A stretch of 64,000 nt of DNA from Datura wrightii (taxonomy: Eukaryota > Streptophyta > Magnoliopsida > Solanales > Solanaceae), in NCBI GenBank assembly GCA_035772735.1, contig JASDFA010000007.1:79061501-79125500 (forward strand). Reading direction: 5' to 3'. The notes beneath the pieces were generated by a model. That model was not told where the DNA came from, did not search any database, and saw only the letters and a program-made list of their open reading frames with translations. A program made the position numbers and the translations under genes. This document shows, one piece after another, positions 20,228-32,180 of the stretch. Position 1 is the first letter of the stretch; each line of letters opens with the position of its first letter.

Positions 20228-21124
20228 TTTACCTGTCAACCCAAGTAGACAAGATCAATGTTAAGCCAATGAATATTAACTTCGACTAAGGTTGGGTTAA
20301 GCTAGGCTACCCCACACTTAGCCCTTAGCCAAAATTATAACACTCCGACAAGATCATGCTTATTTACACAAATAAACAACCAACTATACAAACATGCTTA
20401 GTTCATACGAAGAATTCGATGGTATATATTCTATGTACTACTCAGACTTCGTACAGCTAACCACAATCATTACCCTCAATAACATTTTATTCCATCGCAC
20501 TTAGCAAGGAAAACAAAGAAGCGAAAACAACAAGAATTTATCTACACGAACCTATACAACTCACCCAATTCTTGCAAATTTCACTATTCCCCTAACCCGA
20601 GAATCCATCGGTCTTTTAACATCATAACAATTAGCACATCGACTCATCTCACTCAACATGTACAACCCGGCATGAATTTCACAAGTTCACTATATTTTTC
20701 CACTTCAAATTAAAAAACAAGCCCTAGATATGATTGTATCAACAAAATTCGATTAAATTATGCAATTAATGAGTTCAAGCAATCACAATGATACTCCGAA
20801 CATCCATCAACACTAATTCAATTGAATTCACGCTTAATTTCTACTTAGGGCAAACTTAGCTCACATCACATGTTCAATATCAAAGAAAATTGATAAGAAA
20901 TAAGATAGAATCGAAGAACATCCTTGAAATTGAAGAATTGACGAAAACTCAATGAATTTCTTGGCCTATTCCGTGTCACGTTGAAGGGGGAGGGGTTTTA
21001 GGGAGTTTGGTCGCGGAGTGTGTGAGAAATAAGGAAAATTGAGGGGGATTCGGGGTTTGAAAGTGGAAAAATCACGCGGGTCACCCGGCGACCCGGTGTG
21101 ACCCGTCGCGATATACACAACAAC

Positions 21125-21164
21125 GTGTCACGGAGTACATCGCGGAGCACTGCCTCCGTGACAC
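21125..21164. repeat. Internal palindrome 1, element B
   Basis: Perfect 11-bp arms GTGTCACGGAG (21125-21135) and CTCCGTGACAC (21154-21164). An extra overlapping CGGAG follows. Confidence 0.88.
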
Positions 21165-21221
21165 GGAGCTGTCACGAGGGCATTCTGGAATTTTTTTAAA
21201 ATTCTGGATTTATACCTCAAC

Positions 21222-21261
21222 GTGTCACGGAGGGTAACATGGAGGCCCACCTCCGTGACAC
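21222..21261. repeat. Internal palindrome 2, element B
   Basis: Perfect 12-bp arms GTGTCACGGAGG (21222-21233) and CCTCCGTGACAC (21250-21261), 16-bp centre. It is about 60 bp from palindrome 1. Confidence 0.88.
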
Positions 21262-21529
21262 GGAGCTATCGCCCTAGCTCACTGTTTTGTCACTTTTTAT
21301 TGATTTTCATACTTCGAATTTTCCTTTGCGATTCCTTGCATAATTTCCCTCCGTTCGACCTAAAATTCATTCTACTACAAGAAATTGGTTAGAATTATAG
21401 GTTTCACTCTAAATAAAAATAAAAACAAAAATAAAAACTAAAAATTTTGTTGTTAATCAAGAAAATAAAATAAAATGAATAAAAATAAACAAAAAGAGAA
21501 TCTATTCACAATTTACAAAGAAAAATTTT

Positions 21530-21578
21530 CACGGGTTGCCTCCCCGTGCAGCGCCTGATTTACCGTCGCGGCTCGACG
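21530..21578 (-). promoter_or_regulatory. Double hairpin after the gag-PR stop, element B
   Basis: On minus: CGTCG / CGACG (21578-21564), then CACGGG / CCCGTG with a GAGGCAA loop (21548-21530). It begins 9 nt after the ancestral stop TGA at 21590-21588. Confidence 0.75.
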
Positions 21579-21587
21579 TCACTCAGC

Positions 21588-23987
21588 TCAATTGTCCTCT
21601 AGGGTGATGGACGTTTTCTCTCGAAAACCGTCCTCCCCCTAGTAGTGCTTACACCGCTCCGGTGGTTTTCCCAATAACTCTCGGGAATCCTTAATCTGCT
21701 CATCATCGACTTGATCAATCACATTGATCAACGAGAGTTCTTCATACACAGTCGGGAGCTTCGGTGCCTTGTACACATTGAACACTTCCACCTTGTAGTG
21801 TGCTCGCATTGTTAGCTGCCCCGCAGCTACATCAATCAGTGTTTTCCCGGTCGCCAAGAAAGGACGTCCCAAAATAAATGGGACTTCCGCGTCTGGTTCA
21901 AAATCCAGCACGACGAAATCTACCAGGAAGATCAAGGAGCCAACTTGCACCAGAACGTCCACCACAATGCCATCAGGTCTGGCTAAGGACCGATCTGCCA
22001 ATTGTAAGATCACTATTGTGGGTCTAGGACTCCCTAGACCCAGCTTTTTGAATACCGATAACGGCATCAAATTAATGCTCGCTCCCAAATCACATAACCC
22101 ACGAGCTCGGATACTCTGCCCAATAGTAATTTGTATAGTAAAGCTCCCAGGATCTTTGAGATTTGTGGGCAGTCGATTTTGTATCCGAGAAGTGCACTCC
22201 TCCGTAAGAGCCACCGTAGCATACTCAGTCAACCGACTTTTGTTTTCCACGATGTCCTTTATATACTTGGCATACTTCGGCACTCCCTGCAAAACATCAA
22301 CAAGAGGTAAGTTAATATGTACCTGTTTCAACACCTCCATGAATTTCTTGAAACATGCCTCCTCCTTGTGTTTCTTTAATCATTGAGGGAACGGGGGTGG
22401 TGGTCTTTCTGATTCAGCTTCCTTAGTCTTCCCCCTCTCATCACCTTGCTCCCTCTCGACTTCTACTGCTCCTGATTGTTGAGGTGGTCTTTCTGGTTCC
22501 ACCTCTTTCAACTGCAAACCACTCCTTGTGGTCACCGCATTCACCTGCTTGGGGTTGGGATCGGTGTCACTCGGAAGTCCTCCTCTAGGCCTTGTATTTT
22601 GGGCTCCAGCAAATTGCCCAAATTGATATTCAAGTGCCTTGGTAGCTAACTGGTTTTTTTTCACCTCGGCTGCCAATTTCACATAGTCATCCTGCAATTG
22701 AGCTTGATTAGCTATCATAGTCTTGAACATCTCCTCAATGCTGGGTGATGGTGGTGGAGGAGCTGCATTGTTGTTTCTGAATTGTGCTTGATAATTCTGC
22801 TGCCCTCCTTGGTTCCTTTGCACACCCTGACTCGAACTCTGCCCCTGATGGTTGTTGCTACCCCAGGAGAAGTTCGGGTGATTCCTTCAATTGGAATTGT
22901 AGTTGTTGCCATACTGTTGGTGGTTGTTCCTTTGTATATTTCCCACAAAGTTCACCGAGTCCGGATTTGCTCCACAACACTCAGCTGAGTGCTCACTGCT
23001 CCCGCACACTTCACACCAAATCTGCTACACTGCATTCACTGGGGATTGAGGCTGGTTCATTGTCATGTTACTGAAGTGGGTGTTGAGTTGATTCTGTAAA
23101 GCAGCCATCTGTGCAGCAATAGCTGTGAACCCATCCACTCTAGAACTCCTGCTGCTTTCCTTGTCCCTACTCTTGACGAATCAGCATTCCATTACGGATT
23201 GCCCTGCGAAATACGGTTCAATAAGGTATACAGCTCCTCATAAGTTTTCTCCGGCGCTTGTCCCCCAGCTGCTGAGTCTAGCAATATTTTTGTATGGGGT
23301 TCCAAACCCTCTATAAAAGTGTGCACCAACACATCATTGGACTGATGATGATGAGGATAATCCCGCAACATGGACTTGAATCTCTCCCAAGCCTGATATA
23401 GATTCTCTCCCTCTCTCTGTTTGAAACTTAGAATTTGACTTCTAAGTCTTGCTGTTTTACCAGAGGGAAAAAATCGTATCAAGAACTTCCTTGCAATATC
23501 ATCCCACGTAGAAATAGAATTAGGTGGCTCAGCTTTCAACCACCTCTTGGCTTCTCCCAAAAGTGAAAATGGGAACAATGTAAGCCGGACGTAATCTGAT
23601 GATACTCCAGCGGGGATATAAGTGTCACTTATCTCCAACAAAATTTTGGAGATGCTGCTGTGGATCTTCATGAGGGAGACCTGTAAACTATCCGCTAGTG
23701 TGCAGTAATTGCACCATGTTCTGCTTAAGTTCGAACCTCCCTCCTGGCTCAGGTTTGCGGATGCTAGATGTGACATTATTAGCATGTGGGATTGCCACCT
23801 CGCAAACCGGCCAAGCTGCTACTTCTTCAGGCACTAACATTGCCCGTACTACTGGTGGATTCTGTTGTTGCTCCATGATTGTCTGTCTAAGCAACTGTAG
23901 CTTTCTTTCTAGAGCTTCTCTCCGCTGTCGATGAAATAATCTTTCTGTCTCCAAATACGAGTCCACCAGCTCCTTGTCTCTTGCCAG
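21588..23987 (-). pseudogene. gag-protease of element B, multiply broken
   Basis: Same product as A's gag-PR. The N-terminus begins at CTG 23987-23985, with an in-frame TGA just upstream (23993-23991). The capsid domain spans about 23190-23785. The zinc knuckle CX2CX4HX4C is intact (about 22970-23020), and the protease DLGASINLMP is near 22060-22090. Damage includes a stop in the segment after residue ~90, a frameshift near 23650-23690, stops near 22870-23190, a TGA at about 22379 where A has a CGA Arg codon, and a TAG near the C-terminus before the ancestral stop. It is dead as a protein. Confidence 0.85.
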
Positions 23988-24097
23988 TTTTCAGCAGAGA
24001 TTAAAATCTGCAAAATACAGGCTAAGACCAAGTTGTCAACACTAAGAAAATAAAAATATATTATATTAACACTTAAGGAAAATTCACCAATTGCCAG

Positions 24098-24115
24098 TCC
24101 ACGGCAACGGCGCCA
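24098..24115 (-). promoter_or_regulatory. Primer-binding site of element B, tRNA-Asp
   Basis: The minus strand reads TGGCGCCGTTGCCGTGGA, one mismatch from the exact tRNA-Asp complement in A and D. It is six bases from the LTR. Confidence 0.88.
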
Positions 24116-24121
24116 AAAACT

Positions 24122-25543
24122 TGTTCGTTCTACGTTATATGGGTATATAACTACACGCAAGTTCACGTGGTCGAACAAGTAGTAAAGTGGCTTAAGTAAG
24201 CCAAGTATCGATCCCACAGGGACTGGGATGAAGTGCAATCTGCTCAAGTGTACTATATTTCAATTCTAAAAATGCAGACAACAGTGTAACCAAGAGTTTG
24301 ATATTTTGATTTCTAATAATTATGCTAAGTCTAAAACAATTATCTAATGTGAGTCTGAACTATGGATGTGAGCATGCTGAGGTTAAACGAACATGTAAAG
24401 AAATTAATTATTGATATAATTTGGTTAGTCTTTTCATCCGGTTGATAGTCAAGAACTACTGCCAATGGATTAAAACTCTCGTACTTAACCCAACTTAAGA
24501 ATCATGAATCGTCCACCTACATTTCTATGATTAAACGAAAATTCATGTTCTAGCCATACAAACCCGGTTCCTAAATTGACTAATACGACTTTCAGGTATA
24601 TTTCTATCCTAAAGGTAAATCAATTCCCAATTTTCCCACACCAAGAAAAGATCATATCCTATTAATTCACAACTTTCCAATTTCTTGCTCTCTCGAGTGA
24701 AACCGGACTTTTTAGATATACATTAACGTAGGCCACACATTAATGCTGTAAGAACAAGAATCAATAGAACAACCATGGAAGAAAAGATGAAAAACCAAAG
24801 AATCAATAATCACATTTCATTACAAGTGTCTTAACCTCAGCAAGAAGAGGAATTAGCCACTCATTTGTGGATTAAACATCGTTAAATGAGTGTTAAACAT
24901 ATAAGAAATTGAATACAAGAAGAAGGAAAGAGAGAAAAACCCTGATAATTTCGTCCCCTCAACTTCCTACAACCCACGTTCTTGCTCCACCAAGTCAGAA
25001 TATTGAAAAATGAACCTAAGTGTTCTATTTATACTAGTGGGAATTTTTCCCGGAATAACAAGCAACGTGTCACGGAGTGCATCGCAGAGCACTGCCTCCG
25101 TGACACGTTACCAACGTGGACCTTCATTGGAAACTAGGGGTCCAGGGAATAAGGCCCAACGTGGCACGGCGTGCAACGCGGAGCCAGGCCACCGTGCCAC
25201 GGACCCATCGCGAACCCTCACTAGGAATTGGGCGAAAATTCCCTATCCAGGCAGAAGGCCTCCGCGATGGCAGCGTGACACGGCTCCATCGCGGAGCCCC
25301 TTTATTTTGTGCTTTCCAATGCCTTGTCACTTGCTCACATCCGAGTCCAACCCCGATCTCTTCCAACATGCATTTTAGCTTCCCAAAATCTCATTTTACC
25401 TGCAAAACAATGCTAATCATGTTGGTTAGTATAAATTCACATTTTATTACCAATTACATGAGAATGTATAAAAATTGATAGATAAACAAGGCTAAAATGA
25501 TACCTTTGAGTATCACTTGGGCATATAAATTTGCCCAAGATCA
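24122..25543 (-). mobile_element. 5' LTR of element B
   Basis: 1422 bp. On minus it begins TGATCTTGGGC and ends GAACGAACA. TATA is intact (25026-25033). U3 palindrome is at 25067-25077 / 25096-25106 (perfect 11-bp arms). A second GC-rich module lies at about 25157-25300. It is followed by TSD CATAC at 25544-25548. Confidence 0.92.
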
Positions 25544-25548
25544 CATAC

Positions 25549-26290
25549 AACTAATGATCCTTGAGGGTCTGAAGCACTATTCTCAAGTGAGAGGCATTCT
25601 ACTCCTTGTTTCAAGAGTATATAAGGATGTCATCAATGAAAACAATCACAAACATGTCTAAATATACCTTGAACACCCTATTCATTAGATCCATAAAAGC
25701 TGCAGGGCCATAGGTTAGTCCAAAAGACATAACCAAAAATTCGTAGAGACCATATCGAGTCCTGAAGGAAGTTTTCGAGATGTCACTCTCCTGAACCCTG
25801 AGTTGGTGATTCCCGAATCTGAGATCAATCTTGGAGAAGCAGTTGTCACCCTGAAGCTAGTCAAACAAATCATAGATCCTAGGTAAAAGATACCTATTCT
25901 TGATGGTGACCTTGTTCAGCTGCCTATAGTCAATGAATATCCGAAGAGAACCATCTTTCTTGCAAACGAAAAGGACTAGTGCACCCCATTGAGACTTACT
26001 CAGCCTAATAAAGCCCTTATCTAACATATCTTTCAATTGATCCTTCAAATCTTTTAGCTAAGCTGGAGCCATTCTGTAAGGAGGAATAGATATAGGTTGC
26101 GTGTCAGGAAGAAGATCTATACCGAAATCAATCTCCCGCTCGGGAGGGACACCTGGCAAATCATTAGGAAAGACCTCTGGATATTCACATACTATTGGTA
26201 TGGAGTAGATAGTCGGGGTCTCAGACTCCACATCCTTAACCCTAACTAGATGGTACATGTAACCCTTAGAAATCATCTTTCTGGCCTTAA
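25549..26290 (-). pseudogene. Element C reverse transcriptase, N-terminal and catalytic part
   Basis: Minus-strand RT signatures in order: a LGRVPPERE-like entry, KGFIRLSKSQWGA, KKDGSLRIFIDYRQLNKVTI, KIDLRFG, and the active-site motif FIDD at 25629-25640 followed by ILIYS. Stops break the frame at several points. It is truncated at 25549 by element B, and the rest of the polyprotein continues at 15778. The active-site aspartates survive. Confidence 0.88.
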
Positions 26291-26700
26291 GTTAGGAAAT
26301 AAATTGACCTACAAGCACAAATGAACTACGCTCCTTTTCTAAGACAGACTTTCTCGGAAATCTAAACTCTACTGACCGGGTCCTACAATTAACTGAAGCA
26401 TAGCATGAAAATAGCCAATTCATGCCAAGAATCACATAAAAATCGGTCATGGATAACTTTATCAAGTCTGCTGAGGTGACCTTATGAAGAACTGAGACCG
26501 GGAAATCTCTATACACCCGTCTAGCTATAGCTGAGTCACCTACGAGAGCAGAAACTGAGAAGGGCTCTGATAAGACATCGGGACTGACTCCGAAGCTACT
26601 GCCTATATATGGTGTCACAAAAGATAGGGTAGCCCCTGGATTTAGCAATGCATATACATCAACATGAAAGACTCTCAACATACCGGTGACTACATCTGGT
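26291..26700 (-). pseudogene. Element C aspartic protease
   Basis: 129-codon open segment, MLRVFHVDVYALLNPGATLS... with DFYVILGMNWL further on. The family active site is D-x-G. Here the Asp is Asn (AAT at 26642-26640), while H keeps DLGA at the same place. It is therefore predicted to be catalytically dead. Confidence 0.85.
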
Positions 26701-27909
26701 GAGGCCTCCTACTCCTGACGAGTGGCTAAGGCATAGATTCTATCCTGGCGCAGCCTGCCAGCTGCGCTAGTAGATGCCCGCTGATGTGCTGTGCATGGTG
26801 GAGGGGCTGCTGAACTGGAAGCTGGGCCTCGGCCTGCAACCTAATCCTGTCTCATAGTGGGGCAATCTCTAAGCATATGTCCCGGCTGCCCAGACCTAAA
26901 ACAAGCTCCTGATCTTGCTAAACACTAGCCTATGTGCCCTCCGCCACACCTGTGACAAGATGGAATGCTGGAGTCTGCGGGCCTACTACTATGGCCCCTC
27001 AAGCTTGACGCTCTCTCTCTCTGATCATGTATGGGCCTAGATGGCACACTCAGGTTGATGATCTCTGGTAGGTCTACTGTCGGTGCCCACCACTAGACCT
27101 CTATTGAGGAATCTGTGGTCCTCAGTCTTTGCCCTCTTAGCCTCTCTCTCCCTCGAATGTGTCTCCTCCATATGCTCGGCGTACAACAAAATGTGAGGGA
27201 AGTCCATGTCCTGATGGAGTATAGTTGTCCTGCAGTCCTTATCCAAATATCCTGCTATACCATGCCCAAATCTGCTCACCCACGCTCGCTGGTCGGCCAC
27301 TAACTTCGGGGAATACTTATACATGCGGGTGAACTCAAGGGCATACTCTTGAACAGTCACCATTCCTTGCTTCAAATTCACAAATTCAGCTGCTTTTTAC
27401 TCCCTCATCTCTCGAGGGAAGAACTAGTCGAGGAATACAACCTAAAACTCCTTCCATGTGATCGGACCTGCTCCAGCGACCCTACTATCCTTCTACTGGC
27501 GGAACCAAATATGCACAACCCCCTTCAACTGGTAGGAGGCTAACTCTGCGCAATCAAGACTACACACCCCCATAACCTGGGTGATCTTGACAATCTAATC
27601 AATGAAATCATGCGGGTCCTCATCTACCTTGGACACTAGAAAATTCGAGGGGTTCATTCTCAAGAAGTCCCTGACTCTGGCCGCCGCTGCATTGCCATTT
27701 TTGGGAATATGTGCAATGTCTTGCATATTGGCCTGAGCGGTCAAGGCCTACACAAGCATCTGAATGGCATCTCGGAACTTAGCATGAGCGGCTAGCTCTT
27801 GTGCCTGAGGCTCCTGAACTGGTGGGGACGGCTGATGCTCATGACCATTTCCATCCTCGCAGCCATCACCGCCTCCATTCCTCCTTCCCTTTATCCTTCA
27901 AGGAGCCAT
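26701..27909 (-). pseudogene. Element C gag and zinc-knuckle region
   Basis: Starts at ATG 27909. The fourth codon is TGA where an Arg is expected (MAP then stop). Gag matches the Tekay/Del type: KQGMVTVQEYALEFTRMYKY..., then HMEETHSREREAKRAK (27037-27381). Two Cys/His clusters follow at about 26870-26960. In the second, one Cys is Ser (CFRSGQPGHMLRDC). There are at least five stops. Confidence 0.82.
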
Positions 27910-28102
27910 GATTCATCAATCACAAATAGCATGAATTAGAAGGATAGAAAGGCTTTTCATCGCACGACATAGATCAAGAAAGAAGGAAACCTTTCCTAAA
28001 ATGTCTAGTAGCCTCTTCGTCATATGTGTGGCGTGCTTCACACACATGAAAAAGACTCTACCTAACGCGGCTTTTAGACTCCCTAGGACACATGAAACCT
28101 AT

Positions 28103-28115
28103 GGCTCTGATACCA
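28103..28115 (-). promoter_or_regulatory. Primer-binding site of element C, initiator tRNA-Met
   Basis: The minus strand reads TGGTATCAGAGCC, the complement of the plant initiator tRNA-Met 3' end, four bases from the LTR. This is typical of chromoviruses. E has the same at 42953-42964. Confidence 0.9.
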
Positions 28116-28119
28116 AGTT

Positions 28120-30608
28120 TGTCTCGACCCAAGTGTAGACTCGGATCATAGACATGGGACAAGGGACCCCGAGAGACCCCAAGTCGACCCATGGAATAAG
28201 CGTACTACTAACTCATTCGATAAACTAAAGAAAACATAATTATAACTCAGCGGACATAGCATACCACGGCACATCAGAATAATATCCAAAGCTATACATA
28301 CATAAGTCTAAAAGCCTATAGTATAGATGAGTTGATGGGGAAAACCCCCAACTAACTCAATAATATGGAAACTGAAATATAACATGAAGCTGAAAGTCTG
28401 GTCCCCGAAATATGAGGACTCACCAATCACGCGGGTGCTAACTCTGGTAAGCGACTACGAGCAGGGCTGAACTTGAGAACTAGATCCTACATCATGAAAC
28501 GATGCAATATAGAAAGTATGCGGTCAGTACATGGAATGTACCGAGTATTTAAGGTAAGTAAACCGCATTAGCAAAGTAAAACAATTAGAACATTCATACC
28601 ATATCATAAGCTTTCAAGTATAAGTAGAAGGGATACATGCATTCATTCTAAAATCAAAATCTTATAATGACATGATCATGCTTAGCTTTACGACTTAATG
28701 ATGGACTCAAATGACACAAAGTTGAACATAACATTTATACCAAAAGCCGAACAATGAGTCAAACCTTACTTTTTGAACATGCATGTATAAGGTAATCTTC
28801 ATGAGTAATGAAAATGCAAATATGGAAGATATAGGTAGTGGAAGACTCGTCACTTAACCAACATACCATGATAGAGCCTACGTGGTCCCAACTACCATAC
28901 TCAAGTGGATAGAGCCATCCATAGGCTTGCCAGAACGATGGACGATACCATGATATCGATATCAAGTTCAAAGGCCAATTGGGCCGGGGATAGATCACAA
29001 GGGAGGTCCCAATAATGTAATAGTATCAACCTATGTTGGCGCGTACTTCTGGGGCATAGGGTGATCGACCCTTAACCCGCTCGGTGCTAGACTCTTCTCC
29101 CAAAAATATACAATGCTCTACCTCATATATAATGAAGCTCAACATCATCTATTGACAGAGCTCAAGATGAAATCATGCATAACTCAACATTGTGTAAAAC
29201 GAAGCTCAACATTGTCTATTGACAAAGCTCATTAATGAAATCATGCATAGACTCAACATCATATGAAAATGAAGCTCAATAATGACATACATCTCAATTA
29301 TGAATTTATGCATATGAGAAGCTTTATTTTTAAATATGCCAGAAGCTCAAATATAAGTGGGAGCATCTACTACAGTTCCTGCGGTAAGATATACATAGGA
29401 ATATCTTAAATCAACATACCACAAGCTAGCAAACATAAAATTTGGGAGACTTCGCTCCAAATAATACGGTAAGCTCATTTCAGGAAAATCATCATTTTAA
29501 ATCAACATGTGTGCATTTCCCAAAGCTTTATCATACTTGGATCTACTGAATTCATTTCGAAAACAACATTATAATCATGGGTAGCTGAGAAACATGTTTT
29601 TCATCATTAAATCTAAACATCATCATGCTTTCATCATCATTCCCTACTTCTATGAACTTCTCATCCATGGGCATGTTAGATTCAAGATTTTTGGAAAACA
29701 ATTTTTGTTATTGAGAAGAATTTAGAATCTACCCAAGCTTATAATTCATCAATATAAATGCAATCTAATCATACCCATGTATCGAAATTGTAGAATTATA
29801 CAATTGGATAAAACACCATACTTGATAATAGGCATTTCATCATACTTTTATAAAAATTGGGCATGGGTGTGGAAGGATGCACCCACTCATAGCCTTAAAT
29901 ACCTGGAATGGTGAATTCTAACACCCTCTAATTTCCCAAGCTAAGATTCCAATAGAACCCTTGAAATTTTTTCAATGAATCACTTCTTCAATCCTTCAAA
30001 TTTGCATGCATGGGAAAAATAACTTAGAGTAGGCTTTCCCTCTCAATACCCCTCAAAACGAGCACTTAAATGATGTAGTACAGGGCCTCAAGACTAGGAA
30101 ATGACAGAAATTCCCTTACTGATGTCGCTGAAAACTGATCACTGGGCCAAAAAAGAGTGAACCAATGGGCCAATGGAGGATAACATGACCCGTGGTATCT
30201 ACCCGTGCTATGCACTTCCCCAGCCATATCTCGACCACAGAAAAATAGGACGAGTCATTCTAGGTTCCAACGGGTCGTTGAACCAGTCGTTGTTTCCCAC
30301 TTCTGAAAATCTGAACTCTTGTCTTCTGGTCGAATGCACTGCGGATGACCAATTCTCGGAATCACATGACGGACACACAGGACGGTTTGTCCTAGGCTTC
30401 AATGGGCCATTTCTTCGATCATTGTTTCCTTCTTCTGAAACTCTGCACACCAATTCAAAGATCCTCACCACGACTCGTTGTATGATACAACGGGACGTGG
30501 TTTCCACACATCGTCTCCACTGCGAAAGTCCACTACCCTACCATGCCTCTTAACAATGGATCTTTTTCCATCACAATAGGCCATTCTAATACCCGTTGTT
30601 ACCACTAC
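28120..30608 (-). mobile_element. 5' LTR of element C, internal-side part
   Basis: Matches the 3' LTR 862-3406 over nearly its whole length. It contains the CGACTCG-type cluster at about 30180-30600. Element D splits it at 30608. The remaining about 155 bp are at 36512-36666. Confidence 0.9.
30604..30608. repeat. TSD ACTAC, left of element D
   Basis: Repeated exactly at 36507-36511. The sequence on either side continues as one LTR, as seen by comparison with 3240-3300. Confidence 0.92.
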
Positions 30609-32012
30609 TGATCACGGGCAAAAATATATGCCCGAGATACTCTTTATTACTTAACTTAGTCTTGGTTATCTAAGTTATTGTATACATTTTCATGTAATTT
30701 TATATAATGTGGAGATATGTGCTAACCAACATGATTAGCCTTTGTTTTGTAGGTTTTGATGATGTGTGAGTAACTAATCCATGAGTTGGTGAAGTTGAAG
30801 CTTGGAAACGGAATTAACACGCGAACGTCGGTAAGGAAGAGGCATAAAACATCCCACCTGCGCGTTGGCAACGTGCCACGGCAGGTGGCCTCCGTGACCA
30901 AGGGGCTGCAACGCACTGCCCAGGCAGCGTGACACGCTGCCAACGCGGCAGGGTGCTGCCTGGGCCAATTTCGGGTGATTTTTCAGAGAGCCTCCGCGTT
31001 CGTAGCGTGTCACGGAGGCCGTGCTCCGCGATGCACTCCGTGACACGTTGCTTGTTATTTCGGGAAAGATTCCTACTAATATAAATAGCACACTTAGGTT
31101 TATTTTTGAGAATTCAGACTTGGTGGAGCAAGGACGTGGGTTAGAAGCAGTTGAGGGACGAAAAAGCTAAGGGATTTCTTCTTTTCCTTTCTTCTTTCAA
31201 TCAATTGTATGTATGATTTACACTTGTTCTAGGATGATTAATCCACAAATGAGTGGCTAATTCTCTTCCTTGCTGAGGTTTTGAATAATGGTGATGAATT
31301 TTGATTGTTAATTATATGGTTTTCTTCTTCTTCTTCTTCCATGTTGTTCTATTAATTCTTGTTCTTACTGCATTAGTGTGTGGCCGACACTAATGTACAT
31401 CTAAAAAGTCCATTCACTCGAGAGAGCACAAAATTGGAAAGTTGTGAATTAATAGGGTATTGTTCTTAACTTGATTTGGGAAAATTGGGTTTTGATGTGC
31501 TTTCCTGATAGTAATATACTTGAAAGCCGTATTAGTCAATTTAGGAACCGGAATTGTAGTGCTAGGTCATAAATTGCATTTGATCACAGAAATGTAGACG
31601 AATGGTTTATGATTCTAAAGTGAAATTAAATACGAGAGTTTTAATTTCTAGGCTAATGTTCTTGGCTAGCAACATGAAGAAAAGATTAACCAAATTGTGA
31701 TTATCGTCAAATTCATTGCTTGTTCTTAACCTTGGCATGCTCATATCCATAGTTTCAATTCACAGTAAATAATTGTTAATAGTTTTAGTGTATATAATTT
31801 ATAAACAAAAACTTATTTAACTGTTGGTTACGTTGTTGTTAGCATAATTAGAAGTAAGATAAGAATATAGTGTACTTAGGCAATTTTACTTATCCAGAGT
31901 CTCCTTGGATCGATACTTGGCTTACTTAGCCACTTTATTACTTGTTTGACCATGTGCGCTTGCGTGTCGGTTTATAATATATAATACCAACCCGAATAGC
32001 AGACAGCGAACA
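30609..32012 (+). mobile_element. 5' LTR of element D
   Basis: 1404 bp. LTR-terminal stem CGGGCA / TGCCCG starts 7 bp in. U3 GC-rich modules lie at about 30855-31050 with palindrome 31007-31017 / 31036-31046 (perfect 11-bp arms). TATAAATA is at 31080-31087. A CTT repeat is at about 31320-31340. It ends AGCGAACA. Confidence 0.92.
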
Positions 32013-32018
32013 AGTTTT

Positions 32019-32036
32019 TGGCGCCGTTGCCGGGGA
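32019..32036 (+). promoter_or_regulatory. Primer-binding site of element D, tRNA-Asp
   Basis: Exact TGGCGCCGTTGCCGGGGA, six bases after the LTR. Identical to element A. Confidence 0.9.
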
Positions 32037-32180
32037 GGCTAGGCGATTTGTGAAATTGTGTTAAGTGTAAATTTACTGTATTTTTGTTTTATTTTCTTAA
32101 GTGTTGACAACTTGGTTTTAGTATTTGTTTTAATTCTTTGTTCATTTTAATTTTTCTCTCTTTTGGATACCCTCATTGAC

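Larger units (their letters stand above)
20228..21529 (-). other. ORF2 leader of element B
   Basis: Non-coding, and the counterpart of 8575-9829. It contains two copies of the GTGTCACGGAG palindrome (21125-21164 and 21222-21261). A PPT-like CTAAGTGTGGGGTAG is at about 20308-20322 on minus. A T-rich stretch ends in a good 3' splice site before ORF2. The donor corresponding to A's AAAG|GTATGT reads AAGGATGTT here, so the donor may be lost in this copy. Confidence 0.5.
15779..25543 (-). mobile_element. Element B: complete Athila-like element without polymerase, minus strand
   Basis: 9765 bp with LTRs of 1418 and 1422 bp, an exact TSD, a tRNA-Asp PBS and a PPT, inserted in the RT gene of C. In minus-strand order: 5' LTR, PBS, broken gag-PR, double hairpin, leader with two palindromes, intact ORF2, structured non-coding tail, PPT, 3' LTR. 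Its LTRs are clearly diverged from those of A, although the interior plan and proteins match. It lacks pol, as A does. Confidence 0.93.

Noticed and set aside
22784..23074. Plus-strand frames over B's gag
   Set aside because: Antisense shadows of the gag linker and zinc-knuckle region.
28103..28115. tRNA genes at the PBS sites
   Set aside because: Only the 12-18 nt complementary to tRNA 3' ends is present. No cloverleaf or internal promoter boxes lie around them.
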